A DNA stretch of 64,000 nt from Eonycteris spelaea. Taxonomy: Eukaryota > Chordata > Mammalia > Chiroptera > Pteropodidae. The DNA is taken from assembly GCA_003508835.1 (NCBI GenBank), contig PUFA01000006.1, positions 6,386,001-6,450,000 on the forward strand, in the 5' to 3' direction. Positions 43,556 through 55,279 of the stretch are shown in pieces (within the stretch, counting starts at the first letter, position 1; every line of letters starts with the position of its first letter). The notes under the pieces were generated by a model, which was given only the letters and a program-made list of their open reading frames with translations, did no database searches and was not told the DNA's origin. Both the position numbers and the translations under genes were made by a program.

Positions 43556-44139
43556 GCACATCCTTGCTGAGACCCAATTCCCTGGCAAATTCTGGAAAAT
43601 CTGACCCCTCTGCCAGAGTTTCTAGTGCCTCTTTGGAAAGGGACAAAAGAAGCTACTAGCCATTCTTCCTAGAAAGGGAGCAGGTGTATCCCCAAAGAAC
43701 TGACCCAGAGTAGGGGATTGGTTCCTTCTCTAGGAGTAATGACTAAGGAATGCCCCAGTGCTTTCTGGGCTTTGGTCTAAGGCTTGGAGGAGGGTCTGGA
43801 TGGGCCTTGACAAACAGGAGAGCACGGGAAGCCAGGGCTGGGGAAGTAAGGATATATTGGGGCCTGGCCCACGTATTGAGCAGGAAAGTCTTGGTGCCTT
43901 GAAATTTCCACGTTGACCTCAAAGGCCAGTGTGGAATGGGGTGTCACAAGCTGCTGTACCTTCAAGCATGCGGGCACCAAGATGCCAGGCTTAAAGGGAG
44001 TCCCAGACCCAATGTGGCTTCCTAGAATGGGGGCCAGGGTGCTGACACTGGGGTCTGGAGGCCCAGAGTTAGGGACCAAATGCTTCAACCACTGTTGCCA
44101 TTGCCAGCACCTCCTCCCCAATGCCTGCATCTCAAAAGG
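43556..44139. other. Unassigned sequence
   Basis: Nothing recognised. Confidence 0.4.
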
Positions 44140-44420
44140 CAAGCTAAATCGCTCCGTATTTGTAAATTAAATATAGCTGCACTCCAGCTTTCCAAAGAGC
44201 TGGGAAGGAGAGAAGGAGAGAGAAAAGAGAGAGAGGAAGAGAAGAAAAGCTGCCGCCCTCAGGAAAGTCTGGCTGGTACAGATTGCCTGAGTCATGAATA
44301 TTCATCTGGCGAATGAGGAGAGCGGGAGTTTGCATAACAGCTCCGCCCACCCAACTGAAAGAAATGTCACCGCCTTTGCCAATAAAGTGCCAAAGGAAGC
44401 CGGTGGAGGCTGCCAGCCAG
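44140..44420. promoter_or_regulatory. Candidate conserved non-coding element
   Basis: Contains AP-1 TGAGTCA (44288-44294) abutting a 12-bp palindrome ATGAATATTCAT (44294-44305) of POU-like character, plus an octamer-like GTTTGCATAA nearby. A GA-rich spacer separates it from an AT-rich left part with 'tttgtaaattaaatatag'. Enhancer role inferred. Confidence 0.4.
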
Positions 44421-45334
44421 ACGGTGCCAAACTGCTGACTTCCACTCCCAGGCGTGGAGAAAGCACATTGTTTCCGGCCCAGGGAGCTGCCACTTGGGGC
44501 TGGGGGAATGGAGCTGGTTGCTGGGAAAGAACCAGGAGGAAAAGTTTCACTCACCACCCCCAGGAAGCCTGGTGGGCAGAGTACCTGGTCCACAGCCCTT
44601 CTCAGAGCCCCTCCAAAGAGAAGCTTAAACTCCGGATCAAGGGCGCCCACTCTGGCCGACCACCAAGGATCCAGGCCCCAATGACAAGAGCTCTATGCTT
44701 GGAATGCCCTTAAAGAAATCTCAAGAGGGTCCTCAAGAGGATACTAGAGACCAGAAGACAAAGGGACAAACTAGATGTCACTCTGGGGCCTAGAAGTCCA
44801 CAGTAACCTTGGCCCCATTTTGCAGAAGGGAATATCCCAACTGCAGGTAACTCTTTCCTCTTTCCAACACCGAGTCTGTCTCTCCATCCTTGGTGTGCCC
44901 TCACCCCCCGTCCTGAAAGTTTGCCATAATGCTAGCCCTCTCCCTGCCCCTAGCCACTTCCTCTCCCCTGGGCGGTGAGCTCTGAGGTCAAGGGCTGTGG
45001 CTAGCCAATTGGTCTCAGTGTCCCGGCCCAGCTCAAGATTCAGAGAAGGCATTGAATGGACGGTTTTCTTCTATCCATTTCCATCCCCATGCCTGCACCT
45101 GGCCCTGGGTCCTTCTTGCTGCCCTGAATCGTGCCTGTCAAGTCCCTGGGAGGTGACACTCTTCCAGCAGCTCAGTCTAGGTCCCTTGGGATCAGGGCCA
45201 GCGCCGAGAGGCTGGCCTCCCATCCTCAGGCCCCGCTGCCCATGAAGAGAGCTGAGAGTTCTAGCTCCCCGTGGCACCCTATTCCCATGGTAGCACCCAC
45301 TCGGTGGTGTTACAAACGGGCCTGCCTGCCTCAG
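44421..45334. other. Unassigned GC-moderate sequence
   Basis: The 168-codon reverse frame (44144-44650) and 139-codon forward frame (44294-44713) overlap each other and lack domains. Confidence 0.4.
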
Positions 45335-45560
45335 AGTCTGCCGCAGCTGGCTCCCTCCAGTAATTACCTAAATGAATGGAAGAAGCAGAGCTGGAGAGAG
45401 GATGTTCTCTTAGTACAGAAAAGCAATTAGGTCTGTGGGCGTCTCCAGCTGCTGCTCCTGTTATGTAAAGTTTGGGATGTGTACTTGGGACTTAATGAGG
45501 ATATTTATGTGTTCGCATCTTACCTTCACGGGCTGTTCATTTCAAGCATCCCAAGTATTC
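45335..45560. promoter_or_regulatory. Candidate conserved non-coding element
   Basis: Unique block with TAATTA at 45361-45366, CAATTAG at 45424-45430 and 'cttaatgaggatatttatg', all homeodomain-like. No repeat family. Function inferred. Confidence 0.35.
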
Positions 45561-47034
45561 TTGGGCCAAACACGCAGCAGTACAAGCGAGGCAACAGGCT
45601 CTGAGGGAGAAGTGCCACCTCCGGGTAGCCAAAGGGCCCCTCTCCAAGGGCTCTTGGAACCCTAGAAATCAATGATGATACCCACCTGGATCCTGGCTCC
45701 CTTCCACAGCATCCCTGACAAGCCCACACTCCCAGGCCTACAGGGACTGGAATTCCTTTACAGCCTCCGTCACGGTTAAAACATCTGCAGTTTTTGCAAA
45801 GTTCTTCCTTGAACTGAGCCGGAATCTGCCTCTTTGCAACATCCCCACATCAGTGCAAAAACTGCGCCTGGGACCACAGAGAAGTGTTGCTCCCTCTGCC
45901 CCAGGTCAGCCATTAGTCCTGCAGGAGGTAAATTGGCATTAAATCGAAAAAGTTTCTGTGGCTGAATACGTTTAGAAAAATTCTACCTCAAAGTTTCTTT
46001 GCTGCAAGACTTCTCAGGGCCTTTACCATATTCACATACCCCAGGCTGTGGGTGCTGCATTTCATAAACATGTTTGCCCACAGAACCCTTTTCTGTAGCA
46101 CAACCTCAGTAGCTAGGGTTCCAAGAAGCATACTCCAGGAAACTCCGCTTCAGCAGGTTAAAAGCAAACGTTTAATTCCTTGGCTTGACCTGTTTCAAGC
46201 AGCTCTCCTCGACTGGGTGTGATGCCTGGCCTCTTCCCATTCTGGTCAGCTTCTATAGATGAGCCTTGCCCATGTGTCTGTGTTCCTCCACTCACTGCTC
46301 CAGACAAGCTCTGGCCCCTGAGAGTCCAGAAGAGCCTTTTATCTCCTATAGCCAGGCCCTCAGGCTCCCTTCGATGTAATCAATGGAGACACAGCAGCTG
46401 AATCGCTATCTTTCCCTAAAGTCTTCCCGACGAGTCACAGCGGAACCTCAGCTCCTTCTCCTTGCTCTCCAGCCCTGCATTGGAACCCAGAGGCAGACCC
46501 CCTCTATGCCAGCTGTTCCAGACCATGGGGTTCTTGATCTGCCTTCCCTGGACAGCCAGAAGATGAGCCACAGTGAGCCCCAAATATCTGTGGACCAGCT
46601 GGTAATTCACACACAGTTGGGCTTTTTTTTCAGTCACCCAAAGCATAAATATGTTCTAGTATCTCATCACCTCAGACTCATAGACAGAGCTCTCCGATCA
46701 CCCTGGGCTCCAGGCTCAGAGGCTTCCCAGACCGAAGGCATCATCAACACCTGCCCCGGGAGGCCCTGGCTCCAACGGGCCTCCTTTCTCCTGCGCTTTT
46801 AATCACCCCCTCCATGCCTGCCTCCTCATCACCCTTCAAGTATGTGTTCAAGCCCAGGCATGGAAAATAGGTTCATCTCACTGGCCAAGTCCATTAGATT
46901 ACTAGTGGCTCCCTGGCCTGGCTGTTGGGAGAAAGATTTTGAGGTTTCTTCCAGGCTTTACAGAATAACGAGTGATGCCTACCGGTGTTGGGGAGTGGGC
47001 AGGGTGGCACCTGTGCCAGTTATTGCCATCCCTG
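45561..47034. other. Unassigned sequence
   Basis: Contains worn repeat-like text around 46020-46200 that I cannot assign. The 139-codon frame 46383-46802 has no domain. Confidence 0.35.
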
Positions 47035-47645
47035 ATCACAGCTCAGTCCCTTTTCCTCAAACCTGCTCCCCCAAGCTACAACCTTCCTCTCTCCCATGAC
47101 AAACTCTCTCCCACACCCACACACGCACACATACAGCTCCACTCTCCCAACACTGCTCTCTCTGAGGTCACCAACAAACTCCTATTTGACAAGTGCCATG
47201 TCCTCTTGTTGGTCCCAATGCCCCTGCAGCCTTCAATATGGTTGACCTTTCTCTGGCAATTCACCCCTACCCCCACAGAGTTCCGAGGCATTCTGTGCCA
47301 CTGGCCATCCCTCGTCTTCCTGACCACTCATCCCGTTTCTTCTCTCTCCTATCTCGTAAATGTGGCCATGTTCCAGGGCCCAGTTTTCAGCCCTCTCCTG
47401 AGCCTGCCTGTGCACTCCCCCCTCCGAGATTTCATCTGCGGCATCGTCCTTGGTGAAAAGGACAATGTGCCCCTATGATCAGTCTCCTGCGGCCCCACCA
47501 GCCACCGCCACAAGCCAATGCCCTGAAAAACTAGCGCCTCCTCTTTCCTCCAGAATCAGCTCCTGCTCTGGGTTTTCCGCCATGCATAAGAATCAAATTC
47601 TTGGCTTTCCTCTTGACTTTTACCCATATCCATTAAATCACCATG
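47035..47645 (+). mobile_element. L2 LINE ORF2 reverse-transcriptase fossil
   Basis: A degraded L2 ORF2 segment. In one frame (47193-47456) the residues APAAFNMVD correspond to the 'AAFDxVDH' region of L2-clade reverse transcriptase. In the next frame (46972-47478) QGPVFSPLL corresponds to 'QGSVLGPLL'. The two motifs lie in different frames, so at least one frameshift separates them. Cellular retrotransposon debris, not a gene. Followed by an antisense L1. Confidence 0.8.
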
Positions 47646-47649
47646 TGCT

Positions 47650-49570
47650 GATTCCTCTTATTTAATATTTAGCTAATTTCCAAAATAAAAAGAAATTTAT
47701 TATTCTGATTGAAAAACACTTATCTTCATTATTAAAAAAAAATCAAACCAATACTTAAAAGTATGAAAAATAAAGTAAAAATCACCCAAAATCCTGCCTC
47801 CCAGATATAACCACTCCTAGCATTTTGATGAACAGCCTTCCAGACATATCTCTATGCATATATACACATAGAAATCTATGTATATAATTTTATAGAGGAG
47901 GGATTGTATTATACATACTGTTCTCACTGACACCTGCTTTCTCTCCCAACAATATGTCATAGACATCTTTCCATGTCAATAAATAGAGCGCTACAAAATT
48001 ATTTTAATTACTTCATAGTATTTCATTGTATGTATGTATCATACTTTAACTGGGTCTCTATTGATCGTTTAGAAGTTGTCAAGATTTTACTCTCCTAAAC
48101 AATGTTGTAAAAAATAGCCATGTGCATATCTCTTTGCTCATTTTTGCAATTATCTCCTTTGTATAAAATTCTACAAATGACATTACTGCAATGAGGTATG
48201 CTATTTCTAATTTCGTCGTTCTGCCCTTCAGAAAACTTACAACGATGTACATCTCATCAACAGCGCTCCAGCACCTGTCTTCCCACACCCTTGCCAACCC
48301 TGGGTTTTAATGTTTGGCCAAGCTGACAGAAGGTAAATGACACTCATTTTTATTGGCATTGCTTAGACTATTAGTGAGAGTAAACGAATATCTATTCATG
48401 TGTTTCGGTCATTTGCAATTATTTTCTTTATAAATAGCCTGTTCATGCCCTTTGCCCATTTCTCTAATGAGATAGTTATCTTTTTCTTAATGACTTGTAA
48501 GAGTTCTTTGAACATTTGAGATCAGATTAAATATTTTATCAGTCAAATACATTTTCTCTTTTTTAAATTTTTCTGTTAATGGTCTTTTAGCTACTTAAAT
48601 TTTTAATGTTCATATATCCAAATTTATCAATATTTTCTTTTATGATTTCCAGATAGCACATTATGCTTAAAAGGACCTTCCCCACCTTAGGATGATCAAA
48701 ATATTTCTTCATATTTAGATTTCTATAGTCTTCATGGCTTGATATTATTGGACTAAGGTAGAAAACTAGCTTATGTTGTAATGGCTGGCCCATTAACCCA
48801 GCATTATTTCTAAAATAGTCCATATTTTCCCAATAGAAACATCATTTTATAATATGTAAAATTTCCTTAAATTCTTGGATACATTTCTGGACTCTTTTTC
48901 CTGTCCCAATGATCTGCCTATTCTTACATAAGAATTTTAATGTTTGTCCCTTTATAAAACATTCTAATATCTAACAGAGTAAATATTTATCACTTTTCTT
49001 TTTCAGAATTTTCCTGACTACTCTTGTTTTTTATTCTTCTAAATTAGCTTTAAAATTATTCTGTCAAATTTTTTTTTAAAAAAGAATTTTTGGGGGCCTT
49101 GATTGAATTATCTTAATTTTATATATACAATTCTTTCCACCTAAGTACTAGGTATGTGTCACATTTTTATTCAAGTCTTTCATATCCTCCAGAAGAGTTT
49201 TCTGGTTTTCTTCATATAAATTCTACATGTATCTTATAAAGTTTATTTCCAGGTATTTTATGTTACAGTTTTCTTGACACTGGATGAGACTTTCCATTTT
49301 ATCTTCTACATAGTCACTTTATAAACAGAAAGGCTATCCATTTTTGTTCATTGTTTTGTTGCTGGTCATTTTACTAAACTCTATTTCTTCCAATTGCTTT
49401 CAAAAAACTGTCTTGGGTTTTCCAAATAAATAGTCATCTTCTCTGCAAACTACGATTATTTGCGCTCCTTCTCCAATATTTACACTTTCTATTTCATCTT
49501 GTCTAATTGCAATGTCTAGCACTTCAGGAAAAGTGTTTTAAAAACTACTCATAACAACAGCTACCCTGAT
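47650..49570 (-). mobile_element. Old L1 LINE, reverse, about 1.9 kb
   Basis: Antisense L1 3' end and distal ORF2. Landmarks: 'gacatctttccatgtcaata', 'atttcattgtatgtatgtat', 'cctgttcatgccctttgccc', 'gtaagagttctttgaacatt' and 'aggaccttccccaccttagg'. Highly AT-rich, many stops, no intact domain. Truncated at the 5' end as usual for L1. Confidence 0.92.
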
Positions 49571-49689
49571 CTAGTTTCTAACTCTAATAAGAATACATCT
49601 TAGGGTTTCACCAGCCTAATGTTTCTCATCCATTCTTTTCACTCTTGTGACCACTATTCTGGTCTAGCTCATATTAATTTCTCACTGTT

Positions 49690-49900
49690 TTATCCCAGGC
49701 ATGAGGAATAAGAATACAGGGTTCAAAGGCAGATGAGCTATGTTCAAGTCCTGACTGCCATTTACTAACTATATGATCTAGTCAGGTTACCCAAGATCTT
49801 TGAAACACAGTTTCAAAATAATAAAAAGGGCATTATTGTAAGGATTAAGTGAGATGATATATACACTATGCACAGTATCAATAAACAATAATATTTTTTA
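49690..49900 (+). mobile_element. MIR, forward
   Basis: 'gttcaagtcctgactgccat', 'ttactaactatatgatctag' and 'aaggattaagtgagatgata' follow MIR order. Confidence 0.85.
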
Positions 49901-49904
49901 ACTT

Positions 49905-50225
49905 TCAGGCCTCAAATTCTCCTTCCCATCCTAACCTATACCCCATTTAGGTTGATTTTCCCAAAATACCACTGTGTTCACATCACTCTATCACTCCCCC
50001 TCCACTGCTCAAAACCTCCAATCATTTCCCATTGCCACAGAATAAAGTCCAAATTCTTAAACTTGTGTCTGAGTCTTTCTGTTATTCAACCCCAAACTTC
50101 CTTTTAGCCTTATTTCCTGTAGCGTCCTGCAGCCCACACCCATCACACTTCTCTACCATACCTTTACTCCAGCTGAGATGTTCTCCTTACTGATGGCTGC
50201 CTAATACTAAGCAGATTCTCACTCC
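49905..50225 (+). mobile_element. L2 fragment, forward
   Basis: 'ctcaaaacctccaatcattt', 'cccattgccacagaataaag' and 'cacacttctctaccatacct' are L2 words. It has no 3' tail. Confidence 0.85.
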
Positions 50226-50239
50226 CCAGATTACTCCTT

Positions 50240-50640
50240 CAACCCCTTTATCAGTTTTTAGTTGCAAGGAATATGAAAATAAAATCCCAACTGGTTTAAA
50301 AAGTGGATTTATTATCTCACTTAACTAAATAGTCCAGACACAACAGGCTTCAGGCACAGTTTGATCATTTTTCTGTGATTTTTGCAGGCTCCTCCTACCT
50401 CCCTATGTTGACAGTAGTCTCAGGTTGTGCCCTTAGTCACCAAATACCTGCCTGGAATTAAAACCAAATGCTTCCTCATTCAGATCCAGAGAGACTGGAC
50501 TCCAGCCATCTAACAGAAGTTTTGAGCTCCTGTCTGATTGGGCCAAGCTAAACCAATTCTTATGTCCAGGGGAATGTGTATGATTGATTGCCAACCAACC
50601 AATGTGCCAAGTTGGGGTGGGTGAATTATCTTGACTGGCT
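50240..50640 (+). mobile_element. Old interspersed repeat, family not assigned
   Basis: 'agttgcaaggaatatgaaaa', 'aactggtttaaaaagtggat', 'ttcaggcacagtttgatcat' and 'ctgattgggccaagctaaac' match a common old mammalian element, the same family as 1435-2230. Confidence 0.55.
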
Positions 50641-50950
50641 AAACCCATCAGGATTCATCTCTAGAGTAACACACACTGTTGGAGATGGATGTGTTGACAA
50701 ACTCAGTTGTACTACAACCTCTTCCACTTCACTTTCCTGGGACATGGGCTTCCTTTAAGACCCAAGTAAACACCAGACCTCTGATAACATGCCAACTCCC
50801 TTTTAGCTTCCAGAGAGACCTTACTCTCTGCTCAACACATGGTAGTCACAGTCATATATAATGTATTTATACTGTCCTTTGTTCATTCTTTACAATTAAT
50901 AATCAGGCTAATTAGTCTGTAAAACACTTTATACAAGCTAATCCTTTAGA
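50641..50950. other. Unassigned sequence
   Basis: Nothing recognised. Confidence 0.4.
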
Positions 50951-50961
50951 TCTCTCTCTCT

Positions 50962-50999
<38 letters not shown>

Positions 51000-51052
51000 G
51001 CACACACACACACACACACGCACACACGCACGCACGCACGCACGCATGCACA
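50951..51052 (+). repeat. Compound microsatellite (TC)n(CA)n(CGCA)n
   Basis: A CT run passes directly into a CA run and then into CGCA units. All segments are alternating or homopyrimidine DNA. Confidence 0.95.
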
Positions 51053-51624
51053 CCCCTCACTCTTCCTCCACCCCCCAACTCAGGCCTGACCTAAAGATGC
51101 AGAACCTCCCAGCACCACTTCTTTTTTCCCACTTCACCTCAATTTCTAGAGCTCTGAGACTTCCTCCACAAAGTACAAAGTTTTCTTGCCAGACAGCAGT
51201 TTCTAAGATTTGTGTGACAAGGCCGGGTAAAATTCAAATGACTCTGGGTGATTTAATCTGCTTGGGGCTGGGGTGGTAAATCAGTTCAGCCCAGGCTGCC
51301 ACAGCTGCCCCAGAAACCCACAAGCTGAGCTGATGATAGGAGCCTATCTGCAGATCTGCAGGTGAGGGCCCAGGAAGCGTGAACTGCGGCCTGGGGAGTT
51401 CCCCTCCACTGCACTCAGAATACATTTGGTGGGTCCTATAGCCCAGAGCCTCTCCCGGCCTACATGTTCCACCAGGAAGCATCTCTCTCAAGGATGCAGC
51501 CCCAATTCCTTTCTCCGCCCGTCCCCCATCAGCACTGTCTCCCAAGTCCACACCGGACTTTTCAGGGGCAAGCGGCCTACAGCGGTCAAGCTTTCATTGG
51601 AACTTCAGCCTTGATGCCAGATCC
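51053..51624. other. Unassigned sequence
   Basis: Overlapping frames on both strands, no domain. Confidence 0.4.
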
Positions 51625-51830
51625 TTGCACACCCACACACCCATTACCTCATTCCATCTTCACAACAACTTAATGAGGGAGGCTTGTCCATCCTCAGTTT
51701 ACAGGTGACTTAATTGACGCCCAGAGTGATTAAATAACTTGCCCAGGGTTATTATATAGCTCGCAGGAGGCAGAGCCAAGATTCAACGCTAGATTCATAA
51801 GACTCCAAAAATCCTCATGCTTTTGACTCC
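51625..51830 (-). mobile_element. MIR, reverse
   Basis: 'catcttcacaacaacttaat', 'aaataacttgcccagggtta' and 'ggcagagccaagattcaacg' are MIR landmarks. Confidence 0.9.
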
Positions 51831-52569
51831 ATCCCTCTTTGGGCAGTAAGAAGATGGCAGCTTACACTGGAACCATGTCATCTGAGAAACGAGAGTCCCT
51901 GGTTGAAAGGGAGTTGTTACTCTGAGCTAATGAAACAATAGTTTTTTCTTATACAAAGGAAGTGTCAAAGAAGAATGCAGTCACACTGTGACATACCTAC
52001 TGTGTGCCAAGCATGTGTGCATATGTGGTTGCCGTGTGCCAGGTGCTCAACACCCATCAACCTAACCATCACGCTGTAAGCAATGGTACGCTGGCAAATA
52101 TGAACCAGCCAGCAATCTGGAGGAAAAAGCAATCCCTGATCTGTAGCTTTTGCTAGTTTCTATGGTATAAATACGCCCACTATGGTCAACTTCGAGCTAC
52201 CAATAGGATGTCACTGAACACAGAGTTGGAAAGAGCTGCCCTCAATCTGTTCTATAAGCCAATAAGAACCCACTCCAGCACACTGCTGCCTGTAAGAGAG
52301 GTTTTATGAAACCCACTTAACAGATGAGACCATGCAAAAAAGGCGCTCGGCTTGAAATCCACTTCTTTATAACTTTCTAAAGTCCACATTCTCTCCACAG
52401 CTCCATACTCTCTGAACCAGAAGTGATGCAGGGAGCCACAATCGCCTGATCGCCAATCTCCGAAGGAGGGTAGACTCCTGTGAAGTCCCGAAGAGCAGAA
52501 GACCAGTGGGTGGAAATTCAGCAGATCAAGGTCCAGCATAAGGAAGAACTTTCTAAATGCCCGTCTAGG
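51831..52569. other. Unassigned sequence
   Basis: The 168-codon reverse frame 52252-52758 has no recognised domain and ends in L2 sequence. Not called as a gene. Confidence 0.4.
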
Positions 52570-52652
52570 CGAACAGCTCCAGGAAGGCAGCACCCAGCTG
52601 TGCCTGGCACATAGCAAGTGCTCAATAAATAATGAATGAATAAATGAATTTT
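52570..52652 (+). mobile_element. L2 3' tail
   Basis: 'gtgcctggcacatagcaagt' then 'gctcaataaataatgaatga', the L2 terminus. Confidence 0.85.
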
Positions 52653-52679
52653 TTAAAAAGCCATTATATACATGTTCCA

Positions 52680-53345
52680 TTGATACCTCAGACTCTCTAA
52701 ATCCATAACCGAATTCATTATCTTTCCAAGAAAACCCATTCCTCCTCCTGTGTTTCATGTCTCAATATCACCAAGCCAGAAACCTGGGAGTCCTTGACTC
52801 TCCCTGCCCGTCACTTGCCACATCCAATCAATCACTGAGTCCTATCTACTCCACTTCCTAGTTCCTCTGGAACAGACACTGTCCTCAACATACCTACTTT
52901 GCTCCCTGCCTCAGACTGTCACCGTCTCTCACTGAGCTGACACCACAGCTTCTTAACTGGTCTTTTTGCAATCGTTCCTGGCTTGGACCCATTCCCAGCC
53001 CCTGTCAAATCCATCATTAACAAAGTTGCTAAGGTGATCTTTCAAAACCGGCCCTATGAACGAGTCTCACCCATCTCTTCAATGGCTTCCCGTTCCTCAG
53101 AGGATGGAATCAAAGCCCCTTAAGCCCTCCAAGGTGTAGGCCCGTCTTCCTCTCCTGTTTGATCACTTGATCTTCCTCCGCCCACGTTGGTCTTTATTCT
53201 CCAACACCACCAAATGTCTTGGCATCCCCTACACGCCTCTCTCTTACTCCATCCATGCCTTCACTCACATTACACCCCCAACCTGGAATGCCCTCTTCGG
53301 TCGCTCATCTCCCTTCCCTTTACCTCAAAACCTCTTCAAGATGTA
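52680..53345 (+). mobile_element. L2 LINE, forward, 650 bp
   Basis: A second L2 directly follows. 'caccaagccagaaacctggg', 'gtcaccgtctctcactgagc', 'ttaactggtctttttgcaat', 'tcttcaatggcttcccgttc' and 'acctggaatgccctcttcgg' run in order. The final 100-200 bp are missing. Confidence 0.88.
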
Positions 53346-53469
53346 AAGTAAGGGGGTTAGTAGATGATTCCTTTTGACACTAACATTTCATGATTCTAAT
53401 GTCAAGTCTTCATATACAAGGCCTTCTAAATTCGGTCTTCACCTTCTTTCTTTGTGGAACCCTGTAAGG

Positions 53470-53605
53470 ATCCTTCGGGATCCTATAGTCCAATTCCACC
53501 ATCTTACAAACAGAAAATCTAAGGACATAGAGGGAAAAGGATTTGTCCGAGATCACACAGCAAGTCAGCGGCAGAGCCAAGACAAGAACCAGGCACCTGT
53601 CCTCC
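53470..53605 (-). mobile_element. MIR fragment, reverse
   Basis: 'ttgtccgagatcacacagca' and 'agtcagcggcagagccaaga' are reversed MIR core. Confidence 0.8.
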
Positions 53606-54009
53606 AGCCCAGGGCTCTTTCTTGACATCACACTCTCCATTCCAACACGTGTATTCTCACCACAACCATCACTGCCCTACCCTGACCTACCTCCTGATAC
53701 CCAACCCAGGCTCTCGCCCTTCTTGCCTTTGCTCACACTGCAGCAAGGCCATGCCCTTACCTCCGTTCAACTTCCATGGCTCTCCATCTCTGAGAAGGTC
53801 ATCAAGCCAAACCCATCCACATCCTTCCCCAAACCATACATATTTATCAGAACCCAGCAACTGATATTCAGTTCACTCACAGCAGCCAATGCCTTATTCC
53901 ATCTTGCCAGTAGGATGCCCACTCCTTAGAGATGGCTGATGTCTCCTTATCTTTCTTCTTCTTTTCCTCCTCCTGCTTTTATATAACTGCTCGGGGTAAC
54001 AAAGTGTAG
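53606..54009. other. Unassigned sequence, possibly worn L2
   Basis: Pyrimidine-rich. The 128-codon frame 53543-53929 overlies it without a domain. Confidence 0.35.
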
Positions 54010-54220
54010 GGAAAAGATGGTGGCATCTGAGGTCAGATAGATGGAGGTTCAAATCCCAGCTCTGCAGATCCCTAACTGGCTGACCTTAATCCATCTGAGC
54101 CTTGACTTTCCTTATCTATCAAATGGATCTTCTTCCAGGGTCGTTCTGAGAACTGAATGAGCTCACTCATATTACATTACAGGCCTGACACTTAGTAGGA
54201 TTTTGATAAATCATAGTTCC
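54010..54220 (+). mobile_element. MIR, forward
   Basis: 'ggttcaaatcccagctctgc', 'gagccttgactttccttatc' and 'gttctgagaactgaatgagc' in MIR order. Confidence 0.9.
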
Positions 54221-55279
54221 CTTCCCACTGCCTTTCTCAGTGAATCCCCAAGACACTGGGAGAAAAAAGTTCCTGTGGGCTCGAAGGTTAACAGAGTCAT
54301 GAACACTTCCTCTTATTCCCATCCTCAACAGGCTCTGAGCAGCCTGTGTGCAAAAATGTGGGGTGTATCCAACCCCCTTCCCCACCCCCAACAATCTGCT
54401 TTAACCTTCCTGTCACAAATGCCTTGTTTATTTCAAAATCATCCATTTTACTTTTCTGTTCATGCAAAAAAAAAAAAATTTACAAAAACAGATTTAAGAG
54501 GAAAAAAAGTATTTAATGAGTAAAACTGTCTGCAACCCCGTTTCTTTCTCAGGAAAAAGTGGCTGTGATTCTGGCATGAGAGAGGGAAGCTCAACAGCTT
54601 CACTTCACTGCAGCTGCCATAAGTGCATTTCAGAGTGGAACAGAACTTCCAAATTAAACAATATGCCTTTGAGCCAGGCGCTTCCTGTGCCGAATTCAGC
54701 TTGGCAGGTGACGCCCCAGCTCAAGCAGGGATCCAGCCCTGCTGTGAGCAACTGCAAGGCCCTCTGTTCCTACCCACCTCCAATACAGGACGAGTGGCCC
54801 CACTGGGTCCTGGCGAACTGCTGACCACCAGGACAAAGGCTCTGAGAGGGGAACGAGGCAGCTGGAAATGGGGTGGGTACACTTGGCCAGTGGCCAAAGG
54901 GACCAAGACCTTGAGAGACCAGCACTTTCCTCTCCCCCAAATGAGGGCAGTGTGGCATAAAGATCAGATCCAGGACTTGCTGCTCCAACCAAAGCTCAGA
55001 AAATCTGCGGCCTCTTTCTCTCCTTCAGAGATGTCGTTTGGGAGGGCTGCTGTGGGTGGAATCCAAGGTCAAACTCCAGCTCTACACTCTAAGAACCTCC
55101 CACAAAAAAACAGAGGAAGAACTGAAGAAACAGAACAGAACATATGACCTTCAAATATGTACAATAGTGACTGCCCCAGGGAAGAGAGCAGGCCAGGTCA
55201 GGACAGTGGATCCCCTTCCTTGTCCCAAAACTCACACCTCTATTAATGTAGCCCATTAACTCATATTGAACTTACTGGT
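54221..55279. other. Unassigned sequence
   Basis: Includes a short A-run near 54467. The 174-codon frame 54623-55147 is opposed by reverse frames of up to 98 codons over the same bases. No domain is visible, so it is not called a gene. Confidence 0.4.

Noticed and set aside
48587..48823. Reverse 78-codon frame inside the L1
   Set aside because: Not in the ORF2 frame. A chance frame in degraded AT-rich L1.
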